64,000 nucleotides of DNA from an uncultured Clostridia bacterium (GCA_947628665.1 CANRAU010000006.1:1-64000); one strand, 5' to 3'; numbered from the stretch's first letter, positions 42,948 through 51,806 are shown. Made by a program: numbers and translations. Notes: a model not told the origin generated them from the letters alone.

Positions 42948-44570
42948 TTAAGAGACATTGCCGAGCGTTCGCAGTCCCGATGAGGCTTGCAATACCATAA
43001 GCGCGTCTACGGAGGTCAGTTTGCCGTCCTTGTTCGCATCCGCTTTTTTCTTCTGCGCATCGGTCAGCGTTCGCAGTCCAGACGAAGCTTGCAATACCAT
43101 AAGCGCGTCTACGGAGGTCAGCTTGCCGTCATTGCTCAGATCCCCCATCACTTTGGTATCGGGGCCGGGCGTTACGCCGGCATTCGGGTCGATTTCCAAG
43201 TCGGGGTCGGGCGTGCGGTCGGGGATCGGCGCAGGATCGACCGATGTGTCGCCCGGCAGGCGGCAGCGGTTCGCGGGCAGATTTTTGTAAGTCGGGATCG
43301 AGAAAATGAAGCTGCCTTCCAGCATATCCATATTGACATAGCCCCTATACTGAATACCCGCTTCGCTGGTCGCGCCCGCAACATTGGTCATGTACTGATG
43401 CGCATACAGCTTGCCGTCGCTGCTGTCTACATCGAATTTTTGCAGATAGATGGTATCCTGCCCGACCGAAATATAATTCCGCGCGATCCATTGCGCACCG
43501 CCGACAATGGACTTGTACGGGCTTGTCCACGGGCGGCCGTAGTTTTTGCTCGGATCAGAGCTTGTGCTCTTTGCCCACGCAAGTCCCTGTGCGATCGGAT
43601 CGTTTGTAGATGAGGTCGCCTGAATGTTGTAGAAATTGTAATAGCCCTTGTAAGACGTACCGTTTTTGGCCACATATGTACCGCTGGTCGAGCCGGAACC
43701 GTTTCGGCTGACCTCCTGAATGATTTTGGTCGCAAGGTAATAGGGGCTGGCGGAGCTGATGCGCGCCGCGTCCATGATCGCCTGCGCATAGGTGATCTGC
43801 TTGCCGCTGTCGTCGGTGATACGCTTATTCTCCATGAAGCTGCCCTTTAAAATGGCTTCCACGCCTGAAAGCGTATGCACAGACGCATTGTAGGACAACA
43901 GCTCAAACTGGAAAATGCTCGATTCCGTCATCGAATTGCGCGGATCCATATAATAGGCGACCACCTGATCGGACGCCTGATACCAGCCTTCGGCGGACTT
44001 CCAATACTTGCCCGTTTTCGGGTCTTTGTATCGGTAGGATTCGGGCGACGAGGGACTGACGACGTTTCGCCCAAGCATGCCGCTTGCCGTCTCATACGCC
44101 ATGACGTCGTTCCAGTCAAGCCCCGTATCGTAAAAGGTAAACACCCAATTCGGATGCTTGGCGACCAAATCCTTTAAGTAAGGCCGATAGGCTTCGGGAT
44201 ACGTATAGATTTTTTCGTCGGGGGGCGTATTGGGGTCGGGCTGCGTCTCCGTCTGCACCGTGATATAGCGGGACGCCGCATACCCTGTCACCGATTTCCC
44301 ACTCACGGTGGCGGAGATTTTGTACCAGTTCGGGCATCCCGAAGTGTCGCCGGGATCTGCCTTGACCTGCTCCAAAATCGTGACTGTACTCCCCTTTTGC
44401 AGTTTCGCCACGGACTGGAAATTTGTACCCGGGCCGGAGCGCACATTGAGCGCGTCGCTCGCGGTCGTCACCTGCCCCGTCAGTGCGAGTACGGGTAGCG
44501 CTGTGATGCACAGCAACACAGCGAACACAACCAATGTTCTGAAAAATCGTTTTGTTTTCACTTTGAACAC
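42948..44570 (-). CDS. Secreted SH3-glucosaminidase-dockerin protein
   Basis: A 540-residue secreted cell-wall enzyme. Signal peptide (residues 1-30), bacterial SH3 domain (about 32-107, LNVRSGPGTNFQSVAKLQKG), a GH73-like endo-beta-N-acetylglucosaminidase domain (about 125-420, with YLATKIIQEVSRNG), a Pro/Asp linker, and a type I dockerin of two almost identical repeats (DGKLTSVDALMVLQASSGLR). The enzyme would trim peptidoglycan at the surface, and the dockerin should bind a cohesin scaffold. Starts at GTG with AAAGG upstream. No cohesin gene lies in the window. Confidence 0.9.
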   Translation of the reverse strand: MFKVKTKRFFRTLVVFAVLLCITALPVLALTGQVTTASDALNVRSGPGTNFQSVAKLQKGSTVTILEQVKADPGDTSGCPNWYKISATVSGKSVTGYAASRYITVQTETQPDPNTPPDEKIYTYPEAYRPYLKDLVAKHPNWVFTFYDTGLDWNDVMAYETASGMLGRNVVSPSSPESYRYKDPKTGKYWKSAEGWYQASDQVVAYYMDPRNSMTESSIFQFELLSYNASVHTLSGVEAILKGSFMENKRITDDSGKQITYAQAIMDAARISSASPYYLATKIIQEVSRNGSGSTSGTYVAKNGTSYKGYYNFYNIQATSSTNDPIAQGLAWAKSTSSDPSKNYGRPWTSPYKSIVGGAQWIARNYISVGQDTIYLQKFDVDSSDGKLYAHQYMTNVAGATSEAGIQYRGYVNMDMLEGSFIFSIPTYKNLPANRCRLPGDTSVDPAPIPDRTPDPDLEIDPNAGVTPGPDTKVMGDLSNDGKLTSVDALMVLQASSGLRTLTDAQKKKADANKDGKLTSVDALMVLQASSGLRTLGNVS

Positions 44571-44674
44571 CGCAAACCTTTCTTTTTGTCAAATGAAAAC
44601 CATGTATCCCAAATAAAAGCCGAGGTTTACACGCCGCAAGCTCCCACGGCGTTCAACGCGCAGAGCCTTATTTA

Positions 44675-46690
44675 TTACTGCTGCTCCTTGAGGTATTGCA
44701 AAACGCCCTGACAGACCGCCTTTGCGATACGCTCCTGGTTGGCGGGTATGTTGAGCGCGGCGCATTCCTTCGCATTGGAAAGATAGCCGCCTTCCACCAG
44801 CACCGTCGGGCATTCCTCAATGCGCGTCACCCGAAACGGATACCACCGCACGCCGCCGTCCGAGGGGGTCACCTTACCGCGCATGGCCGCGTCGTTTGCG
44901 TAGATCTCCTGCCAAGCGCTCGCGAGCTGCGCGTGGATAGCTTTTGCAAGTGGCTGCGAATACGCACGGTAATAATAGACCTCCGTGCCGCTCGCGGAGC
45001 TGTTCTCCGCAGCGTTGTTGTGCATACAGACAAATACATCCGCACCCAATTCGCGCGCCTTGCTTTGGCGATCCTCCAACTCTATAAACGTATCCGTCGT
45101 GCGCAGGATCTTGACCTGCACGCCCGCCGCCTCCAAGTTCTGCTTGAGCAGCATGGAAATGCGCAGATTGATCACGGACTCGTGTACGCCGTTCGCGCCA
45201 ATCGCGCCGGAATCCTTCCCACCGTGGCCGGGATCGATGGCCACGACCGTATCCGAAAGGCTCTTTGGCATATTGCGGAACTGAAGCACCAAACGGTTAT
45301 CCGACGCGTAATAGGCGCGGTAGCCGTAAAATTTTCCGTCGCGCTTCAAGTACACGCGCAGCGTCGTCGTGCCGTTTTTGCCGATGTCGACCCATTCGGC
45401 GCGGCTGACGGTGCTGCTGCCGGAGAAGTCAAAAGAACCTTGTGCCGCATTGGTATAATAGAATTTAAAATCAATATATTTCGCGGTAGAGCCTGTGACG
45501 TTGAATACACGCCCTGCATAGCCCGTGCGGTACGCCTGCGGCTTTAACTCGGATACAAACGGCGCTTTCCAGTTCATGGTGAGGACAGCCGTGGTATAGT
45601 CGTCGGTATAGGACTTGTACACCGAAATGGTGTTGGACGGTAGTACAAAACCGTCCTGGCTTTGCGCGTTGTCCTTTTCCACCTTGTAACCCGATTGCGT
45701 AATGTAATACATTGTATCGTCAAATTTGGCTTCATTTTTGACGTAGTCATATGTACCTTCCAAGAACGGCGTACACAGCGGCGACGATTTATCGTCCGCC
45801 GTTTCGCCCGGGCAGGTTTCGGCGTACTTCGCCGTGATCAAAATCATTTTTGCCTGACCGAGGCCGTGATCGGCGTTGGGCGTCAGCACATCGACCTTTC
45901 CATCCCCCGAAACGGTGGGCTCTTTCACTTCGCCTTTTCCCGACTGAACCGGGACTTCCACATATTTGATTGCATTCACGGTGACGGACGCGCCCGAAAC
46001 GGTTTCGGTCTGCCCGTCATAGACGGCGGTGAATTTCAGCCGCCCGAGTTTTTGCTGTTCGGACGTACCCTTAGGCAGGGTATAGATCCCCGAATAGGTT
46101 CTGTAGGCCTCCCCTTTGCTCGAATTCTCCTCCGAAAGCGTCACCTTGACGCCCGCCAAAGACGCCGTGACCTTGGAACCGGCCATGGCCACCGCCGAGA
46201 CCTCGATCGTCATGCCGCCCTCTGCGGAAACGGCCTTTTTCGGGGAAACCGAGCGGATCAACTTGCGTTCATAGGTGACTTGGAACACAAAGGTTTTATC
46301 TGTATTGGTAACGGTGACGGTGTTTTTCCCGACTTTTAAGGGACAGTCATAGGAAAATGTGCCGTCCTGCGCAAGCGTAACAGCTTGTCCGTTCACCGTC
46401 AGCGGCAAAGACGCGTCGCAAGCGCCCTTGATCGTGATGTACGGAGACTGGACAGTCAATGTCTCTTTTTTCGGCTCGGTGATCGTCAGCGTGGGCGCGG
46501 GCGGTTCTGTCGTCTGCTCGGCTGTCGTCGTCTCCGGTAGTGTCTGTACGGCGCCCGTGGTGGCCTCCGCCTGCTTCGCCGCCGGTACCCGCCCGTGCAT
46601 CCATATCGCCAGCGCGACCAGCGCGGTCACCAGCAGTACAGCCCCGACCGCACATAATATGTAAACTTTTTTTCTGTTTTTCTCCTGCAT
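44675..46690 (-). CDS. N-acetylmuramoyl-L-alanine amidase, membrane-anchored
   Basis: Cleaves stem peptides from peptidoglycan. The 671-residue protein has an N-terminal signal anchor (about residues 8-30), a Thr/Pro-rich linker, a large beta-sandwich region (about 65-475) and a C-terminal Amidase_3 domain: AIDPGHGGKDSGAIG, GVHESVINL, FVCMHNNAAE and VLVEGGYLSN hold the zinc and catalytic residues. It lies upstream of the SH3-dockerin gene on the same strand, 104 bp apart, and the two could share wall-turnover tasks. Confidence 0.93.
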   Translation of the reverse strand: MQEKNRKKVYILCAVGAVLLVTALVALAIWMHGRVPAAKQAEATTGAVQTLPETTTAEQTTEPPAPTLTITEPKKETLTVQSPYITIKGACDASLPLTVNGQAVTLAQDGTFSYDCPLKVGKNTVTVTNTDKTFVFQVTYERKLIRSVSPKKAVSAEGGMTIEVSAVAMAGSKVTASLAGVKVTLSEENSSKGEAYRTYSGIYTLPKGTSEQQKLGRLKFTAVYDGQTETVSGASVTVNAIKYVEVPVQSGKGEVKEPTVSGDGKVDVLTPNADHGLGQAKMILITAKYAETCPGETADDKSSPLCTPFLEGTYDYVKNEAKFDDTMYYITQSGYKVEKDNAQSQDGFVLPSNTISVYKSYTDDYTTAVLTMNWKAPFVSELKPQAYRTGYAGRVFNVTGSTAKYIDFKFYYTNAAQGSFDFSGSSTVSRAEWVDIGKNGTTTLRVYLKRDGKFYGYRAYYASDNRLVLQFRNMPKSLSDTVVAIDPGHGGKDSGAIGANGVHESVINLRISMLLKQNLEAAGVQVKILRTTDTFIELEDRQSKARELGADVFVCMHNNAAENSSASGTEVYYYRAYSQPLAKAIHAQLASAWQEIYANDAAMRGKVTPSDGGVRWYPFRVTRIEECPTVLVEGGYLSNAKECAALNIPANQERIAKAVCQGVLQYLKEQQ

Positions 46691-46787
46691 TTTTACCCTA
46701 CTCCAACAAAAGTTTTACACAACGCGTACAAAGCAGTTCCCGCGCATACGGGAATCTTTGCACATACCCCTTTTCACGCATCGTTCT

Positions 46788-46808
46788 ATCGCGATTCGGA
46801 ATCGCGAT
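46788..46808. repeat. 21-bp palindrome upstream of the amidase gene
   Basis: ATCGCGATTC and GAATCGCGAT flank one G. It lies alone in the 227-bp gap between the amidase and GHL10 genes, where I see no gene. It could be an operator or a small hairpin. Confidence 0.45.
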
Positions 46809-46917
46809 GCGCCGTAACGCTTTGCTTCTCTTACCGCGAACCGCAAGCTTTGCAGATACAGGTTTTCCGAAGCAGACCAAATTTTCAAATTCAGCCTATA
46901 TTTCGTATTCTATCACA

Positions 46918-48153
46918 TTATAGCATGTTTTTTAAGTTTTTCCACTCTTTTTTTGCGTTTTCTTCGCAATCCGACGTGTAAATACTGGAATAGGTATACA
47001 GCGCAAAGCCGCCGTAGTGCGGAAGAAGCCGGCAAGCGGTAAGCTGCCGCGCCAAAATATCGGTATGCGTCTGCCATTCCGTGCGGCCGCTGCCCGCATA
47101 TGCATCCTCCTTACCGCTTTTGTACGCGGCAAGTCCGAAGCAAAGCCGCACATTCTCCGCGAAGTCCAGCGACGCCCATTCCTCGGCAGTTTTTAAGAAC
47201 GGCTTGCTCTCGTTTTGGAAGCCGTAATACAGCTGCGGCATCAGTACGTCCACATACCCCGCCTCGCTCGCCCAGCGCGGAATATCGGCACACAGATTGT
47301 CATAATTCTTCTGGATGTCGCCGGCGGGGCTTATAACAAGCTGTACATCGGGATTGATCGCCTTAATGGCGGCATACAGGCTACTGACAAAGGTGCTCAC
47401 ATTTTCGCGTCTCCATGCGTCCTGCGGCAATTTCCCGCCCGCTTCGGTGTAGGCGGCATAGGAAGCGCTGTCCACGGAAAAATCGGTCGTCGGGTAAAAA
47501 TAATCGTCCATATGGATGGCGTCCACGTCGTATTTGCGCAAAATTTCACGCACGCCGTTGATGATCAAAGCCTGCGCTTCGTCCGACGCGGGATTGAGAT
47601 AGATCCCGTCGCCTGTCAGCAAAAGGTTCTCGGTTTTCTTGGCAAGATACCACTGCTTTGCGGGATTGTTGTCTGCGAGCTTTGACCAATCCGCAGACAA
47701 AAGCACCCTGTAAGGATTGATCCACGCCTGTACCGAAAGGCCATGCGCTTTGGCGCAGTCGATAAAAATTTGCAGAGGGTCATAGCGAACCGCCTGTCCC
47801 TGTACGCCCGTGAGATACGCCGTCCACGGAAAGAGGTCGGACGGGTAAAAGGCATCGCAGAACGCGCGCACATGCACGATCACCGTGTTCATACCCGCTT
47901 TTGCCAACGTAGAGGTCATTTCCTCCGCTTTCTTTTGGAACTGCGCCGCATCTCCGCCGCCCGATGCGCGCATGGAAAGCTCATTGTAATTCACCCATAC
48001 GGCGCGCATTTCTCCCGCTACGGTATACGGGTCGTTTGGCTGTTCGGATTTCGAGGGCGTTTCCCCGTTTTGGTCGGGTTGGCGCATAAACAGTAAAAAT
48101 CCGCAAAGTGCTGCTAAAAGCACAAGGCAAATGGCTAAAATTCTGCGTTTCAT
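46918..48153 (-). CDS. GHL10/UPF0748 family glycoside hydrolase-like protein
   Basis: A 411-residue protein with an N-terminal signal anchor (KRRILAICLVLLAALCGFLLF) and a GHL10 (PF02638, YngK-like) TIM-barrel domain: MRAVWVNYNELSMRASG, VHVRAFCDAFYPSDLFPW, then the acidic IHMDDYFYPTTDF. Family members are thought to act on cell-wall glycans, but the reaction is not well settled. ATG 48153 has GGAGG 6 nt before it. The position beside amidase and glucosaminidase genes fits a wall role. Confidence 0.9.
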   Translation of the reverse strand: MKRRILAICLVLLAALCGFLLFMRQPDQNGETPSKSEQPNDPYTVAGEMRAVWVNYNELSMRASGGGDAAQFQKKAEEMTSTLAKAGMNTVIVHVRAFCDAFYPSDLFPWTAYLTGVQGQAVRYDPLQIFIDCAKAHGLSVQAWINPYRVLLSADWSKLADNNPAKQWYLAKKTENLLLTGDGIYLNPASDEAQALIINGVREILRKYDVDAIHMDDYFYPTTDFSVDSASYAAYTEAGGKLPQDAWRRENVSTFVSSLYAAIKAINPDVQLVISPAGDIQKNYDNLCADIPRWASEAGYVDVLMPQLYYGFQNESKPFLKTAEEWASLDFAENVRLCFGLAAYKSGKEDAYAGSGRTEWQTHTDILARQLTACRLLPHYGGFALYTYSSIYTSDCEENAKKEWKNLKNML

Positions 48154-48190
48154 GGGATGCCTCCGTATCATTTGGTATACCGTTTTTTGA

Positions 48191-48219
48191 TTGACAGTGC
48201 CGCAAAATTCCTGTACAAT
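48191..48219 (+). promoter_or_regulatory. Promoter of the DUF1294 gene
   Basis: TTGACA (48191-48196), 17 bp, TACAAT (48214-48219). The expected start site is only about 4-8 nt before the ATG at 48230. Confidence 0.8.
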
Positions 48220-48229
48220 GCCCTCGGTG

Positions 48230-48505
48230 ATGCAAATGGAAGCGAGAGCTTTGCTGATTTATTGTATTTGTATTTCGGCAGTCGGCGTAATTATGACTGT
48301 CTATGACAAATCCGCCGCCCGGCATAAAAAAAGAAGAGTCCCCGAAAGAACTCTTTTGACGGTCGGTTTTCTCGGCGCGGCGCTGCCGATGTTTCTCACC
48401 ATGCAGTGCATTCGGCACAAAACCCGCCATATGAAATTTATGTTGGGGCTGCCCGCCGCATTTCTTCTGCACGCCGCACTGCTCGCGGTTTGGCTTATTA
48501 AATAA
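48230..48505 (+). CDS. DUF1294 membrane protein
   Basis: A 91-residue protein with three hydrophobic segments and the DUF1294 pattern TVYDKSAARHKKRRVPERTLL, which lies between helices one and two; a second basic motif RHKTRHMKFMLG follows. Function unknown. The ATG at 48230 falls 4-8 nt after the predicted transcription start, so the mRNA would be leaderless or nearly so; the longer frame would begin inside the -35 box and is rejected. An alternative ATG is 48236. Confidence 0.85.
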   Translation: MQMEARALLIYCICISAVGVIMTVYDKSAARHKKRRVPERTLLTVGFLGAALPMFLTMQCIRHKTRHMKFMLGLPAAFLLHAALLAVWLIK

Positions 48506-48540
48506 AGATCAGTCGTTTTTCGGAGATTCTTCCTCCGTGC

Positions 48541-48569
48541 TATCGGTTCTGACCTTGTCAGAACCGATT
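48541..48569 (+). repeat. First copy of a 29-bp direct repeat (12-bp hairpin)
   Basis: ATCGGTTCTGAC and GTCAGAACCGAT pair around CTT. This copy lies 36 bp after the DUF1294 stop and recurs exactly at 48746-48774. Confidence 0.9.
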
Positions 48570-48745
48570 CCGCTTGCCGAAAAAGGATTCTCCTTTTTCG
48601 ACAAGCTGCCTTACATTCGGGCGCTTGCCCGCGCCCGAATGTGCCGCCTTCGGCGGCCCGATGAAACGCGAAGGAGAACCCTGACGGTTCTCCTTCACAC
48701 ATCCTCTCCCTCCGAAAAAACATCGCAGAGCTTACTGACTGTCTA
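48570..48745. repeat. Array of four further hairpins between the 29-bp repeats
   Basis: No plausible gene. Four hairpins follow one another: GCTTG/CGAAAAAGGA with TCCTTTTTCG/CAAGC (48572-48606), ACATTCGGGCGC/GCGCCCGAATGT (48613-48642), GCCGCC/GGCGGC (48643-48657) and GAAGGAGAACC/GGTTCTCCTTC (48670-48696). An outer GTTTTTCGGAG/CTCCGAAAAAAC pairing (48515-48525 and 48710-48721) encloses most of the array. Nearly every base is part of a stem. Confidence 0.75.
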
Positions 48746-49376
48746 TATCGGTTCTGACCTTGTCAGAACCGATTTTTCTTTCTTCGCCTTTTATGATGCG
48801 GACGATGTTGCCGCGGTGCATCACAATGATCAACACAGCCGTGATCGCCGTCGCCACGGTGGGGACGAGCGTCGCCTCCCCGCGAAAATGATAGATCCCG
48901 AAGGTGACAAAGGGCAACAGGATCGCCGCGATGATCGAAGCGAGCGAAACCATGCGGGATACGCACACCACCAGCAGAAACGGAATGATCACCAGCGGAA
49001 AGGTCAGCGGCGCCAAAGCCGTTGTTGCACCGAGCGCGGTTGCCGCACCCTTGCCGCCCCGAAAGCCGAAAAAGACGGGGAACATATGCCCCGCGACCAC
49101 AAACACGAGCGCAATGTAGGCGCAAAGGGTCGCATCCGCCGAACCGCAAAGCAGGTATTTGGCAAGCAGTACCGCCGCCGTACCCTTTAACGCGTCGAAC
49201 AAAAACACGAACGCCGCCGCTTTTTTGCCGAAGGTGCGCAGCGTGTTGGTCATGCCTGCATTTTTCGAGCCGTAATCGCGAATATCTTTTTTGTATTTTG
49301 TTTTAGACAGAATAATGCCGAAGCTCAAAGATCCCAAAAGATAGGCAACGAGCGCGGACAACAGATAATGTACCAT
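48732..49376 (-). CDS. plsY: Glycerol-3-phosphate acyltransferase
   Basis: Membrane enzyme that transfers acyl from acyl-phosphate to glycerol-3-phosphate, the first step of phosphatidic-acid synthesis. The 214-residue protein has about five to six helices with the motifs GSKNAGMTNTLRTFG and GHMFPVFFGFRGGKGAAT, where GSKNAGMTN varies from the usual GSGNPGATN. The last residues IGSDKVRTDIDSQ are translated through the second copy of the 29-bp hairpin repeat, so the native ending has probably been replaced. The catalytic motifs are intact. Confidence 0.95.
   Translation of the reverse strand: MVHYLLSALVAYLLGSLSFGIILSKTKYKKDIRDYGSKNAGMTNTLRTFGKKAAAFVFLFDALKGTAAVLLAKYLLCGSADATLCAYIALVFVVAGHMFPVFFGFRGGKGAATALGATTALAPLTFPLVIIPFLLVVCVSRMVSLASIIAAILLPFVTFGIYHFRGEATLVPTVATAITAVLIIVMHRGNIVRIIKGEERKIGSDKVRTDIDSQ
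48746..48774. repeat. Second copy of the 29-bp hairpin repeat, inside the plsY 3' end
   Basis: Identical to 48541-48569. On the plus strand it ends with a T-rich tract, so it could terminate transcription from DUF1294. On the minus strand it encodes the tail of PlsY. Confidence 0.88.
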
Positions 49377-49596
49377 AGGAAAAACGGACTCCTCTACAGC
49401 TTGGGTTTTCCCGCACCAAAAGGTGCTTGGAAGCTATTATACTGGGCTGTCCCGCTTTTGTCAACGGACATTCGGTCGAAAAAGCGAATCGCCGTGCGAT
49501 TGCCGTCCGTCGTTTGCTTTTTGGGGCTTGCCGCCAACAGCAAACCCGCCGTATGCCGTATTTGAAATTTTAGATATGGACGAAATATCCATTTCA

Positions 49597-49605
49597 TGCT
49601 ATGAT
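49597..49605 (+). promoter_or_regulatory. Extended -10 of the aldose epimerase gene
   Basis: TGCTATGAT forms an extended -10. An ATG at 49601 lies within it, which rules out that codon as the gene start. Confidence 0.55.
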
Positions 49606-49654
49606 GAAAACAGCAAACAAACTTGCTGAAAATACCGAAACGGAGCGAAGTACC

Positions 49655-50587
49655 ATGTGCGCATGCCTGCAAAACCAGCAGTTGTCTATTGAAGTGAATC
49701 CCTTCGGCGCGGTGCTGACGAGCGTCCGCGCGTGCAGAAGCGGACACGAATTCCTGTGGCAGGGCGATCCCGCCGTCTGGAACGGGCAGTCGCCGATCCT
49801 GTTCCCCATCATCGGCAGGCTCGCAGATGATACCTGCCGCATCGACGGCAAGTCCTACGAGATCATCCGCCATGGGATCGCGCGTCACCGCCCCTTTGCG
49901 CTTGTGTCGCAAACGCCCTCGGAATTGGTTTTTTTGCAAACAAGCGACCGGGAAACCAGGCAAAGCTATCCGTATGATTACGAATTGTATGTCCGTTTCA
50001 AGCTGTCGGGCGACGGGCTGACCGTGCGGCATACGGTGCATAACCCCAATGACCGCACCATGTATTTTTCCATCGGCGCGCATCCCGCGTTTAACTGTGC
50101 GCTCGGGGATACGCTGGTATTTGAACAGAAAGAAACGCTCAAAAGCGAGCGCATCAATACCGATTCTCTGTTGACGGGCGAAGCAGACCCGATTTTGCAT
50201 AACGAAGATACGCTGACGCTGCACGCGTCTTTGTTCGACAAGGACGCGCTGATCTTTGAAAACGTACAGTCGGACTATGTGACGCTGCACTGCAGGCAGA
50301 GCAGAACCGCCGTTCGATTTTTCTTCGGCAAAGTACCCTTCCTGGCTATTTGGGCAAAGCCCGCCGCGCCTTTCGTGTGCATCGAGCCGTGGCACGGGAT
50401 CAACGATCCCGTCGGTTTTGCCGGCGATTTTTCCAAGAAGCGCGGCATTGAGGCCTTGGCGGCGGGCGAGAGCTTTTCTTTCTCCTGGTACGCCGCGTTT
50501 TTGGAGGATGAAGAACCGACGTGGGACATATCGGGTTCGACTCCCCTCAGCTTAAAGGAGACGCTTTATGCATATACCGCTTTGTGA
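49655..50587 (+). CDS. Aldose 1-epimerase family protein (LacX-like)
   Basis: Mutarotase-fold protein of 310 residues, probably interconverting anomers of aldoses or acting as a sugar-phosphate binding relative. It shows GQSPILFPIIGRLADD, the catalytic His in FSIGAHPAFNCAL, and IEPWHGINDPVGF. ATG 49655 is chosen (GGAG 9 nt upstream); the earlier frame starts inside the promoter. It lacks the N-terminal signal of secreted epimerases. The stop overlaps DUF1643 by 20 nt. Confidence 0.9.
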   Translation: MCACLQNQQLSIEVNPFGAVLTSVRACRSGHEFLWQGDPAVWNGQSPILFPIIGRLADDTCRIDGKSYEIIRHGIARHRPFALVSQTPSELVFLQTSDRETRQSYPYDYELYVRFKLSGDGLTVRHTVHNPNDRTMYFSIGAHPAFNCALGDTLVFEQKETLKSERINTDSLLTGEADPILHNEDTLTLHASLFDKDALIFENVQSDYVTLHCRQSRTAVRFFFGKVPFLAIWAKPAAPFVCIEPWHGINDPVGFAGDFSKKRGIEALAAGESFSFSWYAAFLEDEEPTWDISGSTPLSLKETLYAYTAL

Positions 50588-51191
50588 AACCGCAGAATTG
50601 GAAATACAAGGCTTCGACACGGCGTTGGCGCGTGCTTTGCAGCCTGCCGAGGACTATGACGTTGACCGCTGGCTGTTCGTGCCGAACCGATACGACGAGT
50701 ACCGTTATATTTTGGGTACGCGGGGACTTCGTCCGCTGATCTGCTACGGCATCAACCCGTCCACCGCCGCGCCCGACGCGCTCGACCCGACGCTCAAATC
50801 CGCCGAACGCATCGCCTTACATAACGGCTTTGACAGCTTTATTATGCTCAACGTCTATGCGCAACGGGCGACCGACCCCGACAGCATGGAGAAGCACTTT
50901 AACGCGCGGCTGCACGAGGAAAACAAACGGGCTTTCCAATATGTGCTGTCGCTTTGCAAGGACGAGCGGCCGACCGTTTGGGCGGCGTGGGGCAATATCG
51001 TGGAGAAGCGCAAATACCTGAATCTATGTCTTCGGGAAATCATCGAATTGGGCAACGCCTGTAACGTCCGCTGGGTATCGGCGGGGCGCATTTCCGTAAA
51101 AGGGCATCCGCACCATCCGCTGTATTTAAAGAAAGACAGCCCCTTAGAGCCGTTTGATATGGAGGGGTATCTCAAACGGTTAGAGGGCTGA
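50568..51191 (+). CDS. DUF1643 family protein
   Basis: A 207-residue cytoplasmic protein with the DUF1643 core: RYILGTRGLRPLICYGINPS, DPTLKSAERIALHNGFDSF and TVWAAWGNIVEKRKYL. The family is widespread and without a settled function. It overlaps the epimerase by 20 nt and the convergent queH by 12. AAAGGAG precedes the ATG inside the epimerase gene, so translation is coupled. Confidence 0.88.
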   Translation: MHIPLCETAELEIQGFDTALARALQPAEDYDVDRWLFVPNRYDEYRYILGTRGLRPLICYGINPSTAAPDALDPTLKSAERIALHNGFDSFIMLNVYAQRATDPDSMEKHFNARLHEENKRAFQYVLSLCKDERPTVWAAWGNIVEKRKYLNLCLREIIELGNACNVRWVSAGRISVKGHPHHPLYLKKDSPLEPFDMEGYLKRLEG

Positions 51192-51806
51192 CGGCGTTTC
51201 CTGTGCGCGCGCGGAAAACACGCAGCCGCAAAAGTTTTGCCGATACAGATCGAATTCCCGCGACAGGGCGATGGATTGCTTATAGCCCTCTTTTTTCTTA
51301 AAGTCGGACGGCAGAAACCGCACGCCGACCTCCGCCCCGATCTCTTCACCGAGCGCATTTAAAAGCGCGGCGTTTTTATGGGGACTGACCGTAAGCGTGG
51401 TCGTGAACCAATCGCACCCGAGCGCCCTCGCCTGCTTTGCCGCCGCCGTCAGACGCAACCGAAAGCATTCGGTGCAGCGCGCGCCGCCCTCCGGCTCGTT
51501 TTCCAAGCCCCGTACCGCTTCAAAAAAGCGTGCGGGGTCATACGGGGCTTCCACGACCTGCACGTCTTCGCAGTACGGCGCGCACCGCAGGAGCTTATCC
51601 AAATTCTCGCGGCGTTTTTCGTATTCGGCGGCGGGCTGGATGTTCGGATTGTAAAAGTAAACCAGCACCCGAAAATGCGCGGTCAGCGCTTTTAAAACAT
51701 AGCTGGAACACGGCGCACAGCAGCATTGCAGCAGCAACTTCGGCCGTTCGCCCTGCGGAAATTTCGCGATCTCCTCTTCCATTTTGCATTGATAATTGAT
51801 TTTCAT
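51180..51806 (-). CDS. queH: Epoxyqueuosine reductase QueH
   Basis: Fe-S enzyme that reduces epoxyqueuosine to queuosine in tRNA. The 208-residue protein has all QueH marks: LLLQCCCAPCSS near residue 25, VYFYNPNIQP, the RCTECFRLRL cluster region, TLTVSPHKN, SDFKKKEGYKQS and LYRQNFCGC at the end. The CC and CxxC cysteines bind the cluster. It replaces the unrelated QueG in many anaerobes. Its own promoter is upstream. No other queuosine gene is in the window. Confidence 0.96.
   Translation of the reverse strand: MKINYQCKMEEEIAKFPQGERPKLLLQCCCAPCSSYVLKALTAHFRVLVYFYNPNIQPAAEYEKRRENLDKLLRCAPYCEDVQVVEAPYDPARFFEAVRGLENEPEGGARCTECFRLRLTAAAKQARALGCDWFTTTLTVSPHKNAALLNALGEEIGAEVGVRFLPSDFKKKEGYKQSIALSREFDLYRQNFCGCVFSARAQETPSAL

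Noticed and set aside
43000..43130. Tandem DNA repeat as a mobile element
   Set aside because: The repeat is the two-fold dockerin coding sequence.
46698..46880. A 60-codon minus-strand ORF in the amidase upstream gap
   Set aside because: No ribosome site, no domain, and it runs through a palindrome.
48537..49190. A 217-codon plus-strand ORF across the hairpin array
   Set aside because: It crosses all the hairpins and lies antisense to plsY; composition is not protein-like.
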